A stretch of 64,000 nucleotides of DNA from Myoxocephalus aenaeus (Eukaryota; Chordata; Actinopteri; Perciformes; Cottidae). Where the stretch lies: the NCBI GenBank assembly GCA_038501785.1, contig JBAMJR010000032.1, forward strand, positions 2,853,001-2,917,000. The letters are read 5' to 3'. Position numbers and translations under genes: made by a program. How positions within the stretch are numbered: the stretch's first letter is position 1; each line of letters begins with the position of its first letter. The notes below the pieces were generated by a model. It did not search any database. It was not told where the DNA came from and saw only the letters and a list, made by a program, of their open reading frames with translations. Positions 38,701 to 49,033 of the stretch are shown piece after piece.

Positions 38701-40241
38701 TGAATAGGCTTTTTATACACAAGGCAGAGTATCATTTAATCAGTGACGGGCCGTCAGGGCCTGCTAAGCCTTCTCTGCTGGCCTAAACAGAATCACAAAG
38801 TTATAGCTATTTTATCATTTAATTCTTTACAGCTGATCCACTGAAAGCGCAGGTAGAAAATCCACGGCCCGCCACTGCATTTAATGGTACTATATACAAG
38901 AGTGGGAGCCTTTATATTGCTTTCTAAATTCTCTCAACATGAACAATACAAACAGTGTTAACAAACCGTGCTAACAAACAGTGATAACAAACAGCGCTAG
39001 CAGTGCAAACAGCGCTAAAAGTCCTAACAGTGCCAAGAGCACTAAGGGGCCGATCACACCGAGATGCCGTCGCTAGAATCGTATCGTGTGTTTTCCGATG
39101 GTACGGCTGGTAGCCTTCTGGCAGTTTTTAAATGGCCATAAAAGTTCCAATATTTTCAAATCACACACAGAGCAGGGTTGACTTCATACTCCACTATATC
39201 TGAACATAGTTAATAGTTGTCTGCTGCTATATCAATGCTCTTAATCCTGTATATTGCACCTTTAAAGATAGAGCGTTTTTTGTTAACGTAGGTTTAAAGA
39301 CATCTTTGTAAAGACTGAGGTGAGCTCTCAATACTTACTCTCGTGGCTTCTGAGGTTTGTCATCCTCCTCTGCTGCTGAGACTCTTCTCTCTTTCTTCTC
39401 CACAGCACCAACCCTTCCTGTGGGCGACGATTTGGAGCCTGCTGACACCAGCAGAAAAATAAAATGTAAATATACTCTGAATACAGCTTTAGTAGTCTGT
39501 GTCTTCTACTGGTCTGAGAATATTTCTCTTGACAAAGTTAGCTGTGCCTGAACTGTTTTATCTAGTAAAGCAAAAGGCATAGTCAAAGTGTTCAATTAAC
39601 TCCCCCGCTGAAGTGAGAACTAACTGCATTTTAGACTGGAGAGAACTTCAATTTAAAGCACAATTTAAATGTAAGCATGTTTTAATACCACATAAAATAC
39701 AATTAAATACCTGTTTAACAATCGTATCGGCCAAAGTATGATGATAATGTTATCTGACCTGTAACCTTTCCGCTGGTCGGGCTGCCTCCTGTCTCCACCA
39801 CCTCCCCAGCATCCAGCAGCGTAGTCAGGCCGTCCGAAGGCGAGGTGCTCCCTTCTGTCAGGGCGTTACATTGGTTGTCCACAGGAGGAAAACCCCCGGC
39901 GCTCTTCAGCTCCTCAAATCGACGAGCACACTGTGAGATCACATCAGTGCCACAGAATTATTTCTCATCAACAAGCCAGGCCTCATGTCTCTAAACCACT
40001 GGAATGATTGATGGATGGGATCGTTGGACAGACGGAGGGGCGGATGGATGGAAGGATGGAAGCACTCATAGTTACCCAGCGCTCCAGTTACCTCCTTGGG
40101 AGTGAATCCTGGAACTAGCCTGGCTACGTTGTCCCAGTTTATGGGCGGGGGCACTCCCCACAGAGAGCCCAGCACCATGTCCAGAACCAGGATGTTGTTG
40201 TCATACGGAAAGTTGTTGTTGTCCGAGCAGAAGCGGCTCAT
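29091..40241 (-). CDS. SANBR: SANBR (KIAA1841): SANT and BTB domain protein; 20 coding exons
   Basis: In mammals SANBR is reported to bind AID and restrain antibody class switching through its BTB domain. Exons in transcript order: 40241-40092, 39930-39759, 39438-39339, 38600-38362, 38139-38081, 37661-37501, 36442-36356, 36226-36116, 35965-35842, 35687-35535, 34366-34224, 34118-34022, 33911-33879, 33223-33124, 31128-31043, 30369-30341, 30182-30109, 29549-29451, 29277-29202, 29127-29091. They sum to 2130 nt (709 aa plus stop). The SANT-like part (about residues 15-65) includes PINWDNVARLVPGFTPKE. The BTB region (about 140-290) includes VDISVHCDVQIFDWLMNYV. Cysteine pairs follow (CGLC, TCSRC, PCCNQ; possible zinc knuckles), then an acidic stretch, a basic stretch, and the C-terminus KIRYAQIRTT. 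Exons of 29 and 33 nt are real microexons by homology. The donor at 29450 is weak; that junction is the least certain. Confidence 0.92.
30675..30755 (-). repeat. LINE 3' tail with (ATT)n
   Basis: On the minus strand: TTAAAGCGCTATACAAAC followed by an (ATT)n run at about 30677-30700. This is the usual fish L2/CR1-like 3' end with a microsatellite tail. The body of the element was not recognised. Confidence 0.5.
31187..31200 (-). promoter_or_regulatory. CTCF core motif
   Basis: On the minus strand the sequence reads CCAGCAGATGGCGC, a full match to the CTCF core CCASYAGRKGGCRS. It lies in a SANBR intron about 60 bases upstream of the exon at 31128-31043. Inferred site; orientation opposite to that at 47295. 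Confidence 0.55.
31378..32406 (-). mobile_element. L2/CR1-type LINE fragment with reverse transcriptase, 5' truncated, internally deleted
   Basis: Reading from 32406 down, a 270-codon frame encodes reverse transcriptase motifs typical of L2-type LINEs: FQSGFRPGHSTETALVRVTN, LLILLDLTAAFDTIDHNILL, VPQGSVLGPTLFTLYLLP and the catalytic CYADDTQLYM. The endonuclease half is absent (5' truncation). After DAENPS the frame stops, yet 40 bases later the element's C-terminal signature (TAEAFKRDLKTHLFKKA in another frame) appears, so the intervening thumb/connection part has been lost. The 3' end has the GCACTTTGAGATTGCTC block and an ATT-type tail at about 31378-31395. It sits in a SANBR intron in the same orientation as that gene. 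Confidence 0.85.
31573..31610. repeat. 16-bp perfect palindrome at the L2 deletion junction
   Basis: Arms ATCCCAGCTATTTCTA (31573-31588) and TAGAAATAGCTGGGAT (31595-31610) are perfect complements around a six-base loop. They lie exactly where the L2 coding frame is interrupted, between the RT part and its C-terminal signature. Confidence 0.9.
32983..33048. repeat. (CA)n microsatellite
   Basis: Near-pure CA tract in the SANBR intron downstream of the exon at 33223-33124, ending in CACGCACACGCAC-type interruptions. Confidence 0.8.
34178..34210 (-). repeat. (CA)n microsatellite just inside a SANBR donor
   Basis: In the transcript this is (UG)n beginning about 12 bases downstream of the donor of the exon at 34366-34224. 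Confidence 0.85.
35691..35781 (-). repeat. (CA)n microsatellite abutting a SANBR acceptor
   Basis: About 90 bases of near-pure CA. In the SANBR transcript it reads (UG)n and ends at the UAG acceptor of the exon at 35687-35535, which encodes VFVCAELTH. Confidence 0.9.
36690..37165. repeat. Dispersed fish repeat with internal long inverted repeat
   Basis: Blocks such as GTAGTGATCAATCTCGATTG, CTTCTCTCCAATATAAT, CATGACCCGGTTACTCAAGA and GGGGTAAACTGTCCCTTTAA are recognised as a high-copy fish repeat. CCTTCTCTCCAATATAAT near 36808 recurs as its exact reverse complement near 37012, and homology continues outward (GAGATGTC against GACATCTC, then more diverged). The structure suggests a non-autonomous element with long inverted arms. 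It lies in a SANBR intron. Confidence 0.55.
38741..38877. mobile_element. hAT-type MITE with perfect 8-bp target duplication
   Basis: Terminal inverted repeats CAGTGACGGGCCGT (left) and ACGGCCCGCCACTG (right) differ at one position. The 137-bp element is bracketed by the identical octamer CATTTAAT at 38733-38740 and 38878-38885. CAGTG ends with 8-bp duplications are the hAT hallmark. It lies in a SANBR intron and has no transposase. Confidence 0.85.
38945..39035. repeat. Short degenerate tandem repeat
   Basis: About six diverged copies of a 13-16 base unit close to AACAAACAGTGCT. It lies in a SANBR intron. Confidence 0.55.
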
Positions 40242-41960
40242 TTTCTACAGAGAGACGGGAAACCAAAAGGTAGTAAGTCAGGAATGAACGCCTGAATCTG
40301 CCTGGTCGTTATATCCAAATCAGAGCTATTTTATTGCTGGTCGATGAACAGAAAATAAATTGCCAACTGTTTAAACAATCGCTTAAGTCTCATTTACGTT
40401 GTTTCATGACATTTTGATGGGTATCTTTTTTTAAATTGTATTACTAATTTATAGCCCGAGCAATGAGATAATAATTATCCACATCAGCAATGAAAATAAT
40501 AGTTAGTGACAGTCCTAATCCAAATCATGAAGGATTTTGTTCTCTCAAGTGAAATGGGGGTAACAGCAATAAGCAGCCACACACATTGTATTACATTATC
40601 ATATGTGAGGTATTGCATCAATACTGAATAACGTGTACGTCTAGTCACAACTGAGAATATAGAAAGTAGATGATAATCATCACTCAGTAGCCACTTTAAT
40701 TTATTTTGATAAAGGTCAGCCATATTTCTATACTAACATTAACCCTTTTGTTTGGTGACTGGTGGCTGTGTAATGCCTGATTTACTCGACATTTAAATTA
40801 ATGTTATTATTTATTTATTTGTATCATTGAATACATCACAGATCATAACTTCCTGAAGGGTCTGCAGAGCTTTACTCTGATTTAATTTTAAGCAACAGCC
40901 AAAGCTCGAGTATCTAAGCATTTGACATACATTTGTTGATACGATATGAATACATGGCAAGTTATACAACAGATAAACTTAATAGTGACGCCAGCGCAGG
41001 CCCCTCTGTCCTCCTCTTCCTCCTCCTCCTGCTGCTGCATCAACATCAGATGCGTTCATGGTCAAATTATATACAGCTTGTATACACGTAGGTTGATTCA
41101 AACCACAAGAAGGATAATATATTGTTGACATACTTATCTGGTATCGGAGATGTTCCTCCCCGTCGTCTCGTACAGTAAACTAAACTGGTGCCCGTTTAAG
41201 TCATGGTGTACGGGTGGTGCTGATGCTGCGGGTTGACTCCTACCGGCTACTGTAGCTAATGCTGGCCAGCTAACTTTGAGGGACAGGATGTGGTGCCTTC
41301 AGGTATTCCTCGTAAAATCATAATTGTAATCCCCATACTACGCTTAACGACCAATAAGATCACCAAAGCCCTCGCGATGCAGTCAGAGGCATTGTACTGC
41401 AGTTGTTGATGGGTGCTGCTGTTTTTCTTCCAAATAATTGTACAATATGAACCTCCAGAAACAATTTCGCTCACGTTTTTTCGTCGAAGTGTGAAAGTCT
41501 TGCCAAGTCTTCGAAGTTAAGTAACGGACAATTCTGAGAGATATTTTAGAACAAAAGTGGACCATGAGTTGTGAAGCTTGAGTTAAAGTAACGTTGCTAT
41601 ATCCAAGGTCAAATATTCTCCCATTAGCACAGCCGCACTCAAACTACTGTTTTTTAATAGTCCACGAAGGCACCATTAGCTTCAATCAGCTAGGTTAGCT
41701 AGCATATGAGCTAGCAAATAACCGACAACTAAGTGGCTACTTATCACAGTCGTTAGTAAATGTTTAGTCCAGGTAACTCGGGGACATGTGTATGTCCTGT
41801 TGCAATGCAAACTCAGCGGTTAAGCCCTCAACTAATATAAGCTAGAGAAATAAACGCTGTTTGCTTAGTTTCGTCAGTATCTGCGGAGCCGTTGTCGCAC
41901 TGCAGCAGGTTACGCGTCCTGTTGCCTAGAGACAGCTGCCGTAAAACCAGCGCTTCTGCC
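40242..41960 (-). promoter_or_regulatory. SANBR: SANBR 5' intron and presumed promoter
   Basis: The first coding exon starts at an acceptor (CTGTAG then exon from 40244), so an untranslated exon lies further upstream on the minus strand. A GC-richer block near 41150-41290 and another near 41880-41960 are candidates. The latter contains an RFX/X-box-like element at 41921-41934 (GTTGCC, two bases, then GAGACA). Bases 40300-41100 are AT-rich with no recognisable exon. Confidence 0.35.
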
Positions 41961-42119
41961 GTCAGTCCCCGGACTTAAATACTAACTATTATATCAATAT
42001 CATAAAACCTAAAACTAAGCAAAATAACCTATCTTGGTCTTAAGGGTGGATCTTAACTTCGAGATGTTATTTATGTGAAATTTGACGCTTTTGACAATCA
42101 AATCTACTTTATATTCAAA
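41961..42119. other. Short intergenic stretch
   Basis: AT-rich sequence between the presumed SANBR promoter and a dispersed repeat. Nothing recognised. Confidence 0.3.
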
Positions 42120-42570
42120 CTTGACATCTTAGGGTCCTCTTCTTTCTCTCCTGGGTGAATTCATGTCTCTCCTATGCACATTACTAACTCCTTCTGTTTA
42201 CATGGATCTTGGTTCTGCCTATCATTATTATTAGTTGCATTGATGTTAGTATTGCCAATACCATTACTGCTTCTATTATCATTATTATTACATTCACTGT
42301 TGCTGCTATTTTTCATAGTTGTAACTGTTTCATCATGCCTACTATTCATATTCATTGAATGTGCTGTAACTCTGTTACGTTGTTCATTCTGTACACATGA
42401 CATCCGGGGAGAGGGATCCTCCCCTGTTGCTCTCTCGAAGGTTTCTTCCCTTTTTCTCCCATGAAGGTTTTTCCTAAACCGCTGACAGAGGATGTCGTAT
42501 GTGTACAGATTGTAAAGGCACATTTTTTATTTGCAATTTTGGACTATACAAAATCAACTTAATTGAATTA
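42120..42570 (+). repeat. Dispersed fish repeat resembling a retroelement 3' end
   Basis: The stretch around 42410-42570 reads: GGGGAGAGGGATCCTCC, then a TTTCTTCCCTTTTTCTCCCAT block, a GTTTTTCC block, a region ending in GATTGTAAAG, and ACTATACAAAATCAACTTAA. I recognise this order of blocks from many fish genomes as the 3' part of a retroelement-like repeat. An ORF across it (42161-42523, minus) is low complexity (Asn-rich) and not a gene. The 5' boundary is approximate and I saw no clear target-site duplication. Confidence 0.55.
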
Positions 42571-42589
42571 CACAAAAGGGCAGAAGCAT

Positions 42590-43207
42590 GATTTTTTTTA
42601 AATATTTATTTTCAAAATAATTATATTAAATATTTACAAAATTACAATCTGTGACTAACAAACAGCTGAAAATGTGCAAAGTGAGCAATCGAGAATCCAA
42701 TCCCATTCGCCACACAAAGAAAACAACGCCGAAGACAAGTGAGGGCAAGACATAATTACATCATGAAACTTTGTCCTCACAGTCAGTATACAGATGATGT
42801 AGCAGTGAGTCTCATCGACTTAAACATTGAGCTAATTATTGTTATTGAATAATAAAGATATTCCATCTTAAACCAGGCATGATGTTAAGAACGGCAGTGT
42901 ACCGTATTTATAGAACACACTAAACTTCTTTCTTGTACAATAAATGGAAGGATAACCTCCTAATTTGAGACACATTGATTCTAAACAAAACAGGGAACCT
43001 GTGTATGGAAACCCTTTTTGACCGTTAACCTTATCACAAGGTCCTACTCCTCAATGGAGGTCTATGATTTTTATCCGAATATCCACTGTCAACTGATAAT
43101 GAGTCAAGCTTCGGAGTTAAACGCTGCAAACGAATACTGACTGAGCCAACCAATGTTGTGAACACGCACATTACTTGCATACAGAGAAAGGGACGCACAC
43201 GCAAACA
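42590..43207 (-). other. PEX13: PEX13 3' untranslated region
   Basis: Non-coding sequence between the PEX13 stop and a minus-strand AATAAA at 42610-42605. The sequence is AT-rich without repeats, and the likely cleavage site is about 42585-42595. Confidence 0.55.
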
Positions 43208-46200
43208 TCACAGGTCAGTCTTCTCTGGGATGATCAGCACCGTGCTGGAGGGCCCACTGGAGCCGGGGGGTCCCAGACTGAAGGGGGCTGGCGTTTCTCT
43301 GTACGCCGACTCCAGCAGCACCTCCGTAGAGACAGAGGCGGAGGCTGGACCGAGGCCCGGAGTGAAGCCTTGGGCGGGGTCGGCCTGTGGGTGTGCTGCA
43401 GTGTTCCCTTGCTGCCCCTCGGCGAGCCTCTCCGTCTCCGCGTGCTTTAGGCCCCTCCTCTTGCCCAGGACCTTGATGTAGTTGGCGGGGACGAGTCCCG
43501 CAGCCTGGCCGTCCACACTGGCCAGCAGCCAGCCGCGAACCTTGGGCTGGTGCTCTGAACACGGGGGGGGGAAATCAAAGGTCACGATGTGAGCTCATCA
43601 AGATGGGGTAAACGCCAACTATCTCAGTTCTTTTTTTCAATTATTAACACTTTGCTTGTTCCTCAAAAGACAAACTTTTACAGGCTTTTTGACTCATGTC
43701 TTTGCATTTATAATACCACATGGACAGGAAATCAAGAGCTGGAACCCCCACCTCTTCCTGATAAGGATAATATCCTCTATGACTGTATACATTTAATGTA
43801 AGTGTCGTAACATTGATATAAATACAGGCGAGAAACCAAATCAAGCAACTTCATGACCTCACCTTTGGGGGCGAGGTTGAGCATGTCTCCGGCCCGCACA
43901 GAGATCTCCCCCTCGGACGCGGCTAAAAAGTCATACTCGGCTCGAGCCACCACGTGGTCATCCTCTCCGCTGGCCCAGTTAGTGGCTGGATAAAGAAACG
44001 CAAAACACATCGTCACTTGTTAGAAGAAGAAGAGTAATAGTAGTGACCTTCATCAGAGTTTCAGAAAGATCAGTGAAGTCTTACTGACACCATCTAGAGC
44101 AGTGGGTCGCAGCTGCTTGTCACTGAGACACAAGACGTTGCAAGTTTTCATTCCAGGTCATTTGTAAAGCCAAAAGTCAGAAATGAAGCTCCCCCCACTC
44201 ACCCTATCTGTCAGTGACCTTTGCAACCAGCCATTCAAATGTTGTCTGCCACCTCTGAACTGTATGTAGAACACTGAGCCAGTGGTATCAGGCAGTAGAA
44301 ATATGGGATCTTTTATGTGACCTTAATCCATGATTATTTTTTTAACTTTTTATTAAATAATAATTCTTCACAGAAGGAAAATCTGCCGTGGTGGCAGGTG
44401 ACCTGAAACTTAACCCGCTTCCTTTAAAAAAAGAAAAAGAAAAAAAGTTAGCTCTTTTGTTATTACCAGTGTTATTGTTGTTGATTTATTGTTTCTTATA
44501 GTTTGCTTGTTTTTGTTCAATCTGTGACTCGTTGATATTATTGTAATTTGTAGTGTTTATTGTTGATTAACTGTTGGTTTCTTGTAGTTTGCTTGTTTGT
44601 ATGTATTATTTTTTTTCAATCTTTGACTTGGCAATCATTGTTGTTGTTAGTCATTAATAGTGTTATTGTTGCTGATTTACTGTTCCTTGTAGCTTGCATG
44701 TTTTTGTTCCCTTTTTGGCTTTTCATTTTCATTAAATATTCGTTTTTACATTGTGATGTAGTGTTTTAGTCTGCACCCTGGGAAGAGGAGTTTCTACCTT
44801 GGTAGTAACTAATGGGAATTCCGGGTGAATAAAATAAATACACACACATTTACTCCAATAGGCTAATTTCATCCCCTGCCAGCAGTAATAGGTATTTGCT
44901 GAAAATAACATTGGCAATAGCTCTGGCCTTGATGGCACAAGGTGAAAGCTGCTGATCTAAAGTGCAGAGAGCCCCAAGAAAAAAGGGGGAAGTCTCCTGA
45001 ACTTAAAAAGTTATGTGTACAAAAATGTGGAAGTGTAAAATCTTGAACGTTAGTCTCACCTTTCTCTTCAGGGACAGGGCCTGAGCTCAGCAGTTTCCAG
45101 ATGAGGTATGGTCCTCCCAAGACTACGGCAAAAAACAGAAAGATTGGCCAGGACTTCACAGGCTGATCCTCCATCCCTGCCCTATCCCCGCCGGACACGC
45201 TTGTCGCCAGGGCATCACTGGCACTGTCGGCCCACAAGTCGTCGGCGTCCGACCTTCGCCCCAGGAGCCTCTGTAACCGTCGGTAGAGGTAGCGCAAGGT
45301 GCGTACCAGAGCAAAGGCCGACAAAACCCTGGTGAGGTGTGAACGCAGCCGTGTAAGGTGGTTGGCCACATCCAGCACGGCACGGAAACTGTTATATACC
45401 GCTGAGAAGGTGGAATCCAGCATCATGCTGACTGAGGCGAAGGCCTGGACGATGCTCTCGATGGACTGGAAGGCGCCGCGACTGCTCTCCTCCGCCTGCT
45501 GTACGAAGAGGCTGGGGGCAACTTCTTCCGCTTGGGAGAGGCGGCCGTAACCTCCCGGGACGTGGCCGTAGCCGCCGCCACCGTAGCCGCCGCCGCCGAT
45601 ACCGTAGCCGCTGCCCGCCGCCGTAGGGGCTATAGCCCCCATACATGGAGCTCCCATAGGGGCTGTAGGAGGAGTTGAAAGAGCTGTAGGACGGACGGTA
45701 AGCCTGCTGGACGGGACGGGGGGGAACCTGGGGCACCATCCGGGTCAGGACAGGAGCGCCTACAGAGTGGGAGGGGCCTGCAGCTGGTCCAAAGTTTGCA
45801 GATCTGTTTGGTGGTGTAAGGTCAAGACAAGAAGACATGGTTACAAAACAGCTGTACTTATTTTGAATGGGGTTTTTTGTAAACAGAAGAGCATGGGAAA
45901 TATGTAAATTAGCCAAGGACCTGAAGCTGATCTAAAACTACAGAAGGCATTAGGTTAATGATTCTGTGTGATTACATGTGCTTGAACTACCTTTAAAAAA
46001 AGAAAAATACTAACGTAACGTGAGATGAACAGCAAAGACGGGGGAGCAGACATGTAAGAAAGACTACCCTAAATAGTGAGGAGTCATTCAAAACAATTGC
46101 AAAGTTTGAAGTTATTGTTTCGTGGGACGTTTACGTGCATCGTGACGTTTAACATGGGTTAAATCGAGAGAGCAAATTGCATGTATGTATGTAAAAATGT

Positions 46201-46630
46201 ATGTAATATGACGACGCAATAAAGTTTAGTTTAATGTAACCTAAGCCTGTTCTCTGCTCCAGAAAAAGGCACATGACAGGGCCTCGTTGGAGCTAGTTAG
46301 CTAACTTTAGACGGTCAGCTAGTAGTGCAGCCGTTGCTTTCTTTAAATGTCAATTGGCTGTAAAATAGAGTGAAAATTGAAATGATTTGAAAGGTCGTTT
46401 AGCACCACTGTTTGGTTGAGTTCACATCGCTTGTGCGGCCACCTGTAAGCTAGCTAACGCAGAAACAACAGCGAACCAGCTAGCTTACCGTCAGTAGACA
46501 CACAAACGGATCTCACGATACCGAGCTAGCTGACACTGCTATGATAGCTCGTATACCTGTAATTTATAGGCGCACTCATTGCTCCTGGAATCCGCCTTTC
46601 CCATGGCTTTTGTGGAGGCTGTGGATCCAT
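43208..46630 (-). CDS. PEX13: PEX13, peroxisomal membrane docking protein; four exons, one-base frameshift
   Basis: PEX13 is the SH3-domain peroxin that forms the docking complex with PEX14 and receives cargo-loaded PEX5 for matrix protein import. Exons: 46630-46557, 45803-45060, 43985-43863, 43554-43208. The N-terminus MDPQPPQKPWERRIPGAM matches the vertebrate family. A Pro/Tyr/Gly-rich region follows, then the hydrophobic segment with FQSIESIVQAFASVSMMLD, a second membrane segment WPIFLFFAVVLGGPYLIWKL, and an SH3 domain from AEYDFLAASEGEISVRAGD to GLVPANYIKVLG split over exons 3 and 4. The four exons sum to 1288 nt, one more than a multiple of three. The reading frame slips by one base in a GGC/GGG run at about 45614-45622. 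Both halves are strongly conserved, so the excess base is probably an assembly error or polymorphism; without it the protein would be 428 aa (human 403). Confidence 0.93.
44468..44730 (+). repeat. Minisatellite, about three copies of a roughly 85-115 bp unit
   Basis: Inside PEX13 intron 2. Copies start near 44468, 44552 and 44668. Each begins with GTGTT(T)ATTGTTG and a TGATTTA/TGATTAA block, then a CTTGTAGTTTGCTTG block and, in the first two, a CAATCT(G/T)TGACT block. Copies are diverged, so this is an old tandem duplication. Confidence 0.6.
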
Positions 46631-47500
46631 CGCTACACGTAGCGTTATATCCACAAAGTTTGACCAGTAAGGCCAACTCTCTTCCGGATGCGGAATATCG
46701 CTTTCCGGACCCTGTCCCAGCTTCTCCAGTTGCGTTCCCGGTCTGCTCGTAATTTTCTATTTCTGATGTGGGAGATATTTTTTAATAACAACACTACTAC
46801 TACTAATAATAATAATGATAATAATATAGGCTTTTTAATTCATAAATAAACCAATATAATACGAATCGGAGTAGCAAGCTGATTAAAAGGCAGAGTATTC
46901 TTGTTAACAGATATTATTTCCTGCACTTTCTACCATCTATGGATTATATTATTTTGTATATTATATTATATAGTTGTGACATTACAACCTTACGGAAATC
47001 CCAATGACTCGTTTAAAGGAATGTGAATACGGGCTGTGTGTTTTTCTCCATGGACGGAGCGTTTCGGTACTTTCACACTATCTATCTATAGCACACTTAG
47101 ACCTGCTTTGTAATAAAAAATACATGAAAATCTCACTTTTGTGGGACCTTCAATAAAAATGAAACACAACTTGTGTATGAGCCTCGTGATGTAAAGACCC
47201 TTCCAATAAGTTTCATCAAAATTAGGACAGTAGTTTATTTCTGCCAGGAAATTCCATCGTATTTAAGTCTCTACACTGCTATTTCCAATCCAGGCCACTA
47301 GAGGGCGCATTACGCGTGGGTGGTATTGATTGAATAGTATTGCAGGCGCTCACCGAGGATGTGAACCGCACTTGTCGCCATAGAAGTGATTTGTTTGTGA
47401 GAACTTTCTGTAAAAGGACAGAAGGCCGTAGGTTAACTCTCTCATGCTAGCGGACTGGTGTAGTTAGTGCGGAGAAGCAGGTGGGGGAAAGCTAACTGTG
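46631..47500. promoter_or_regulatory. Divergent promoter region between PEX13 and an unidentified + strand gene
   Basis: Upstream of the PEX13 start there are ETS-type cores CTTCCGG at 46681-46687 and TTTCCGG at 46702-46708, typical of TATA-less housekeeping promoters. An AT-rich stretch with an (AAT)n run follows near 46795-46830. A CTCF motif sits at 47295-47308. A candidate untranslated exon for the rightward gene could end at 47480 (GCAG before GTGGGG). In mammals PEX13 shares a divergent promoter with PUS10; here the partner is not PUS10 as far as I can tell. Confidence 0.4.
47295..47308 (+). promoter_or_regulatory. CTCF core motif
   Basis: CCACTAGAGGGCGC agrees at every position with the 14-base vertebrate core CCASYAGRKGGCRS. 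It lies between PEX13 and the rightward unidentified gene. Binding is inferred from sequence only. Confidence 0.6.
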
Positions 47501-47839
47501 CAGTTTAAGTCATGCAATATGCTATTTCTCTGGTTATTATCTTTAACCAAGTGGACATATTTGTGGTTTACGGCCTAAACAGAACAACGCCATTGTAACG
47601 TAATTTCTCACATGAAATGGTGAATGCACATCGTGGGTAAAGCGCCATTAAAGGAGTGAGGAAGTATTGGTTGCACTTGAACTCAATGGGTGAATATTAG
47701 TATTTTATAGAAAAGGTGAAACGTGTGTTTTATGTTCAGAGAATGAAACCAGAACAATATATGTCGTATTGGCTGTAGGACAACAGCCATATTATTGGTT
47801 TTATTAGGAATATTACTGGAAGGACAGTTCAAACCAAAC

Positions 47840-47968
47840 ACAGCAGGAGTAAATTACATACAAAGTCAATGCAAAGACACGAGTAAACGGCAATGGCGCG
47901 ATGCAAAAAAGCAAAATCCGCGCCAAAATCTGCGCGGCGGTGTGAAAGCCTATCGCCGTTGAGAGGAC
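47840..47968 (-). repeat. Dispersed repeat fragment (MITE-like end)
   Basis: Read on the minus strand this begins with GCTTTCACACCGCCGCGCAG and continues to a block containing GCCATTGCCGTTTACTCG. I recognise this kind of GCTTTCACACC-starting end from many fish MITEs. The partner terminus is not obvious, so it is probably a fragment. Confidence 0.35.
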
Positions 47969-49033
47969 GAGGACGTTGGACTACCCGTTAAATTCTGATT
48001 ATATGTGGTTGTTACTTGATTCAAGAGTAACTTTTACAATTATTTTTATTTCCTTGAGAATAGGGAGGCATTATTAACTTCAGTTTTAACATGGATTATT
48101 TCAATTGTATTACCGCTGTATTTCAATTAACAAAATATGAACTGTTATCTCTTTATCCTTTTATGTTGACGCGAATATACACCCATTAATACGTCTAGAG
48201 ACTATCATGTAATGGAAATTTAATTAACCTTATCAATCTCCTTTAGAGAAAACAAATGCGATGTGAAACACTTAAATGTCTTTAAGCATTTATTAAACAG
48301 AAACTTGGAATAATTCAATTGAATGGGCAGAGCTCGTCACCACAGATGGTTCGGAGGTCTGACCAGGAAAAATAGTTCAACATGAGTTTTATACATCAAC
48401 AATTATTATTGAAATGTTTGCCCTTTCCCCCCTCCCCCCTGCTCCTCCTCGCAGTGTCCTCCTTCCCTCCAGACAAGCCTTGATGCTGTCTGGAGGATGT
48501 TGTTTGGCTGCGGCCCTGAGAGCAAGAGTGAGAGCACAGAAAGAAAACAAAACGAAAAGAACAAAAACAATACAGAGATCCACCGGTTATCGCTTCACAC
48601 GGATGGCGCTGATTAGACTGGGTCAAGATGAACTGAACTCCGCTTTCAGAGTTCAGCTACACATTTAAGAATAAAGCACTTATGATAAATTTCCACCACA
48701 TATCACAGCGGTGGTTTGAAAGACACTGAATTTGAATTTATGATCAAGTTGCATTGGATAAAATATTATTTGGCACAGCCCGGTTCTGTATGGTTTTTAT
48801 ACTTATTAAAGAGCAAAAACAAGTTATAATAGTAAAGGTCAGTTTTTGAACCCTTGCCTCCGGGTCTTGAAACTCAAATTTTAACATTTCAACTTTTATT
48901 CTGGGTATGTATGTACATGACATGATTATAATTTATGCATTCATGGTGTGTTTCTCCTAATGACAAATATTAACTTTTCAAGCTATTGTAGCAGTAGTTT
49001 CAGAAAAAATATTGTGTTTTCAACATTGTACAG

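Noticed and set aside
42174..42523. Asn/Ser-rich and Leu-rich frames on both strands
   Set aside because: They lie in a dispersed fish repeat with ATT/AAT runs and low-complexity composition.
43158..43481. Plus-strand frames over the PEX13 last exon
   Set aside because: Antisense shadows of the SH3 and C-terminal coding sequence.
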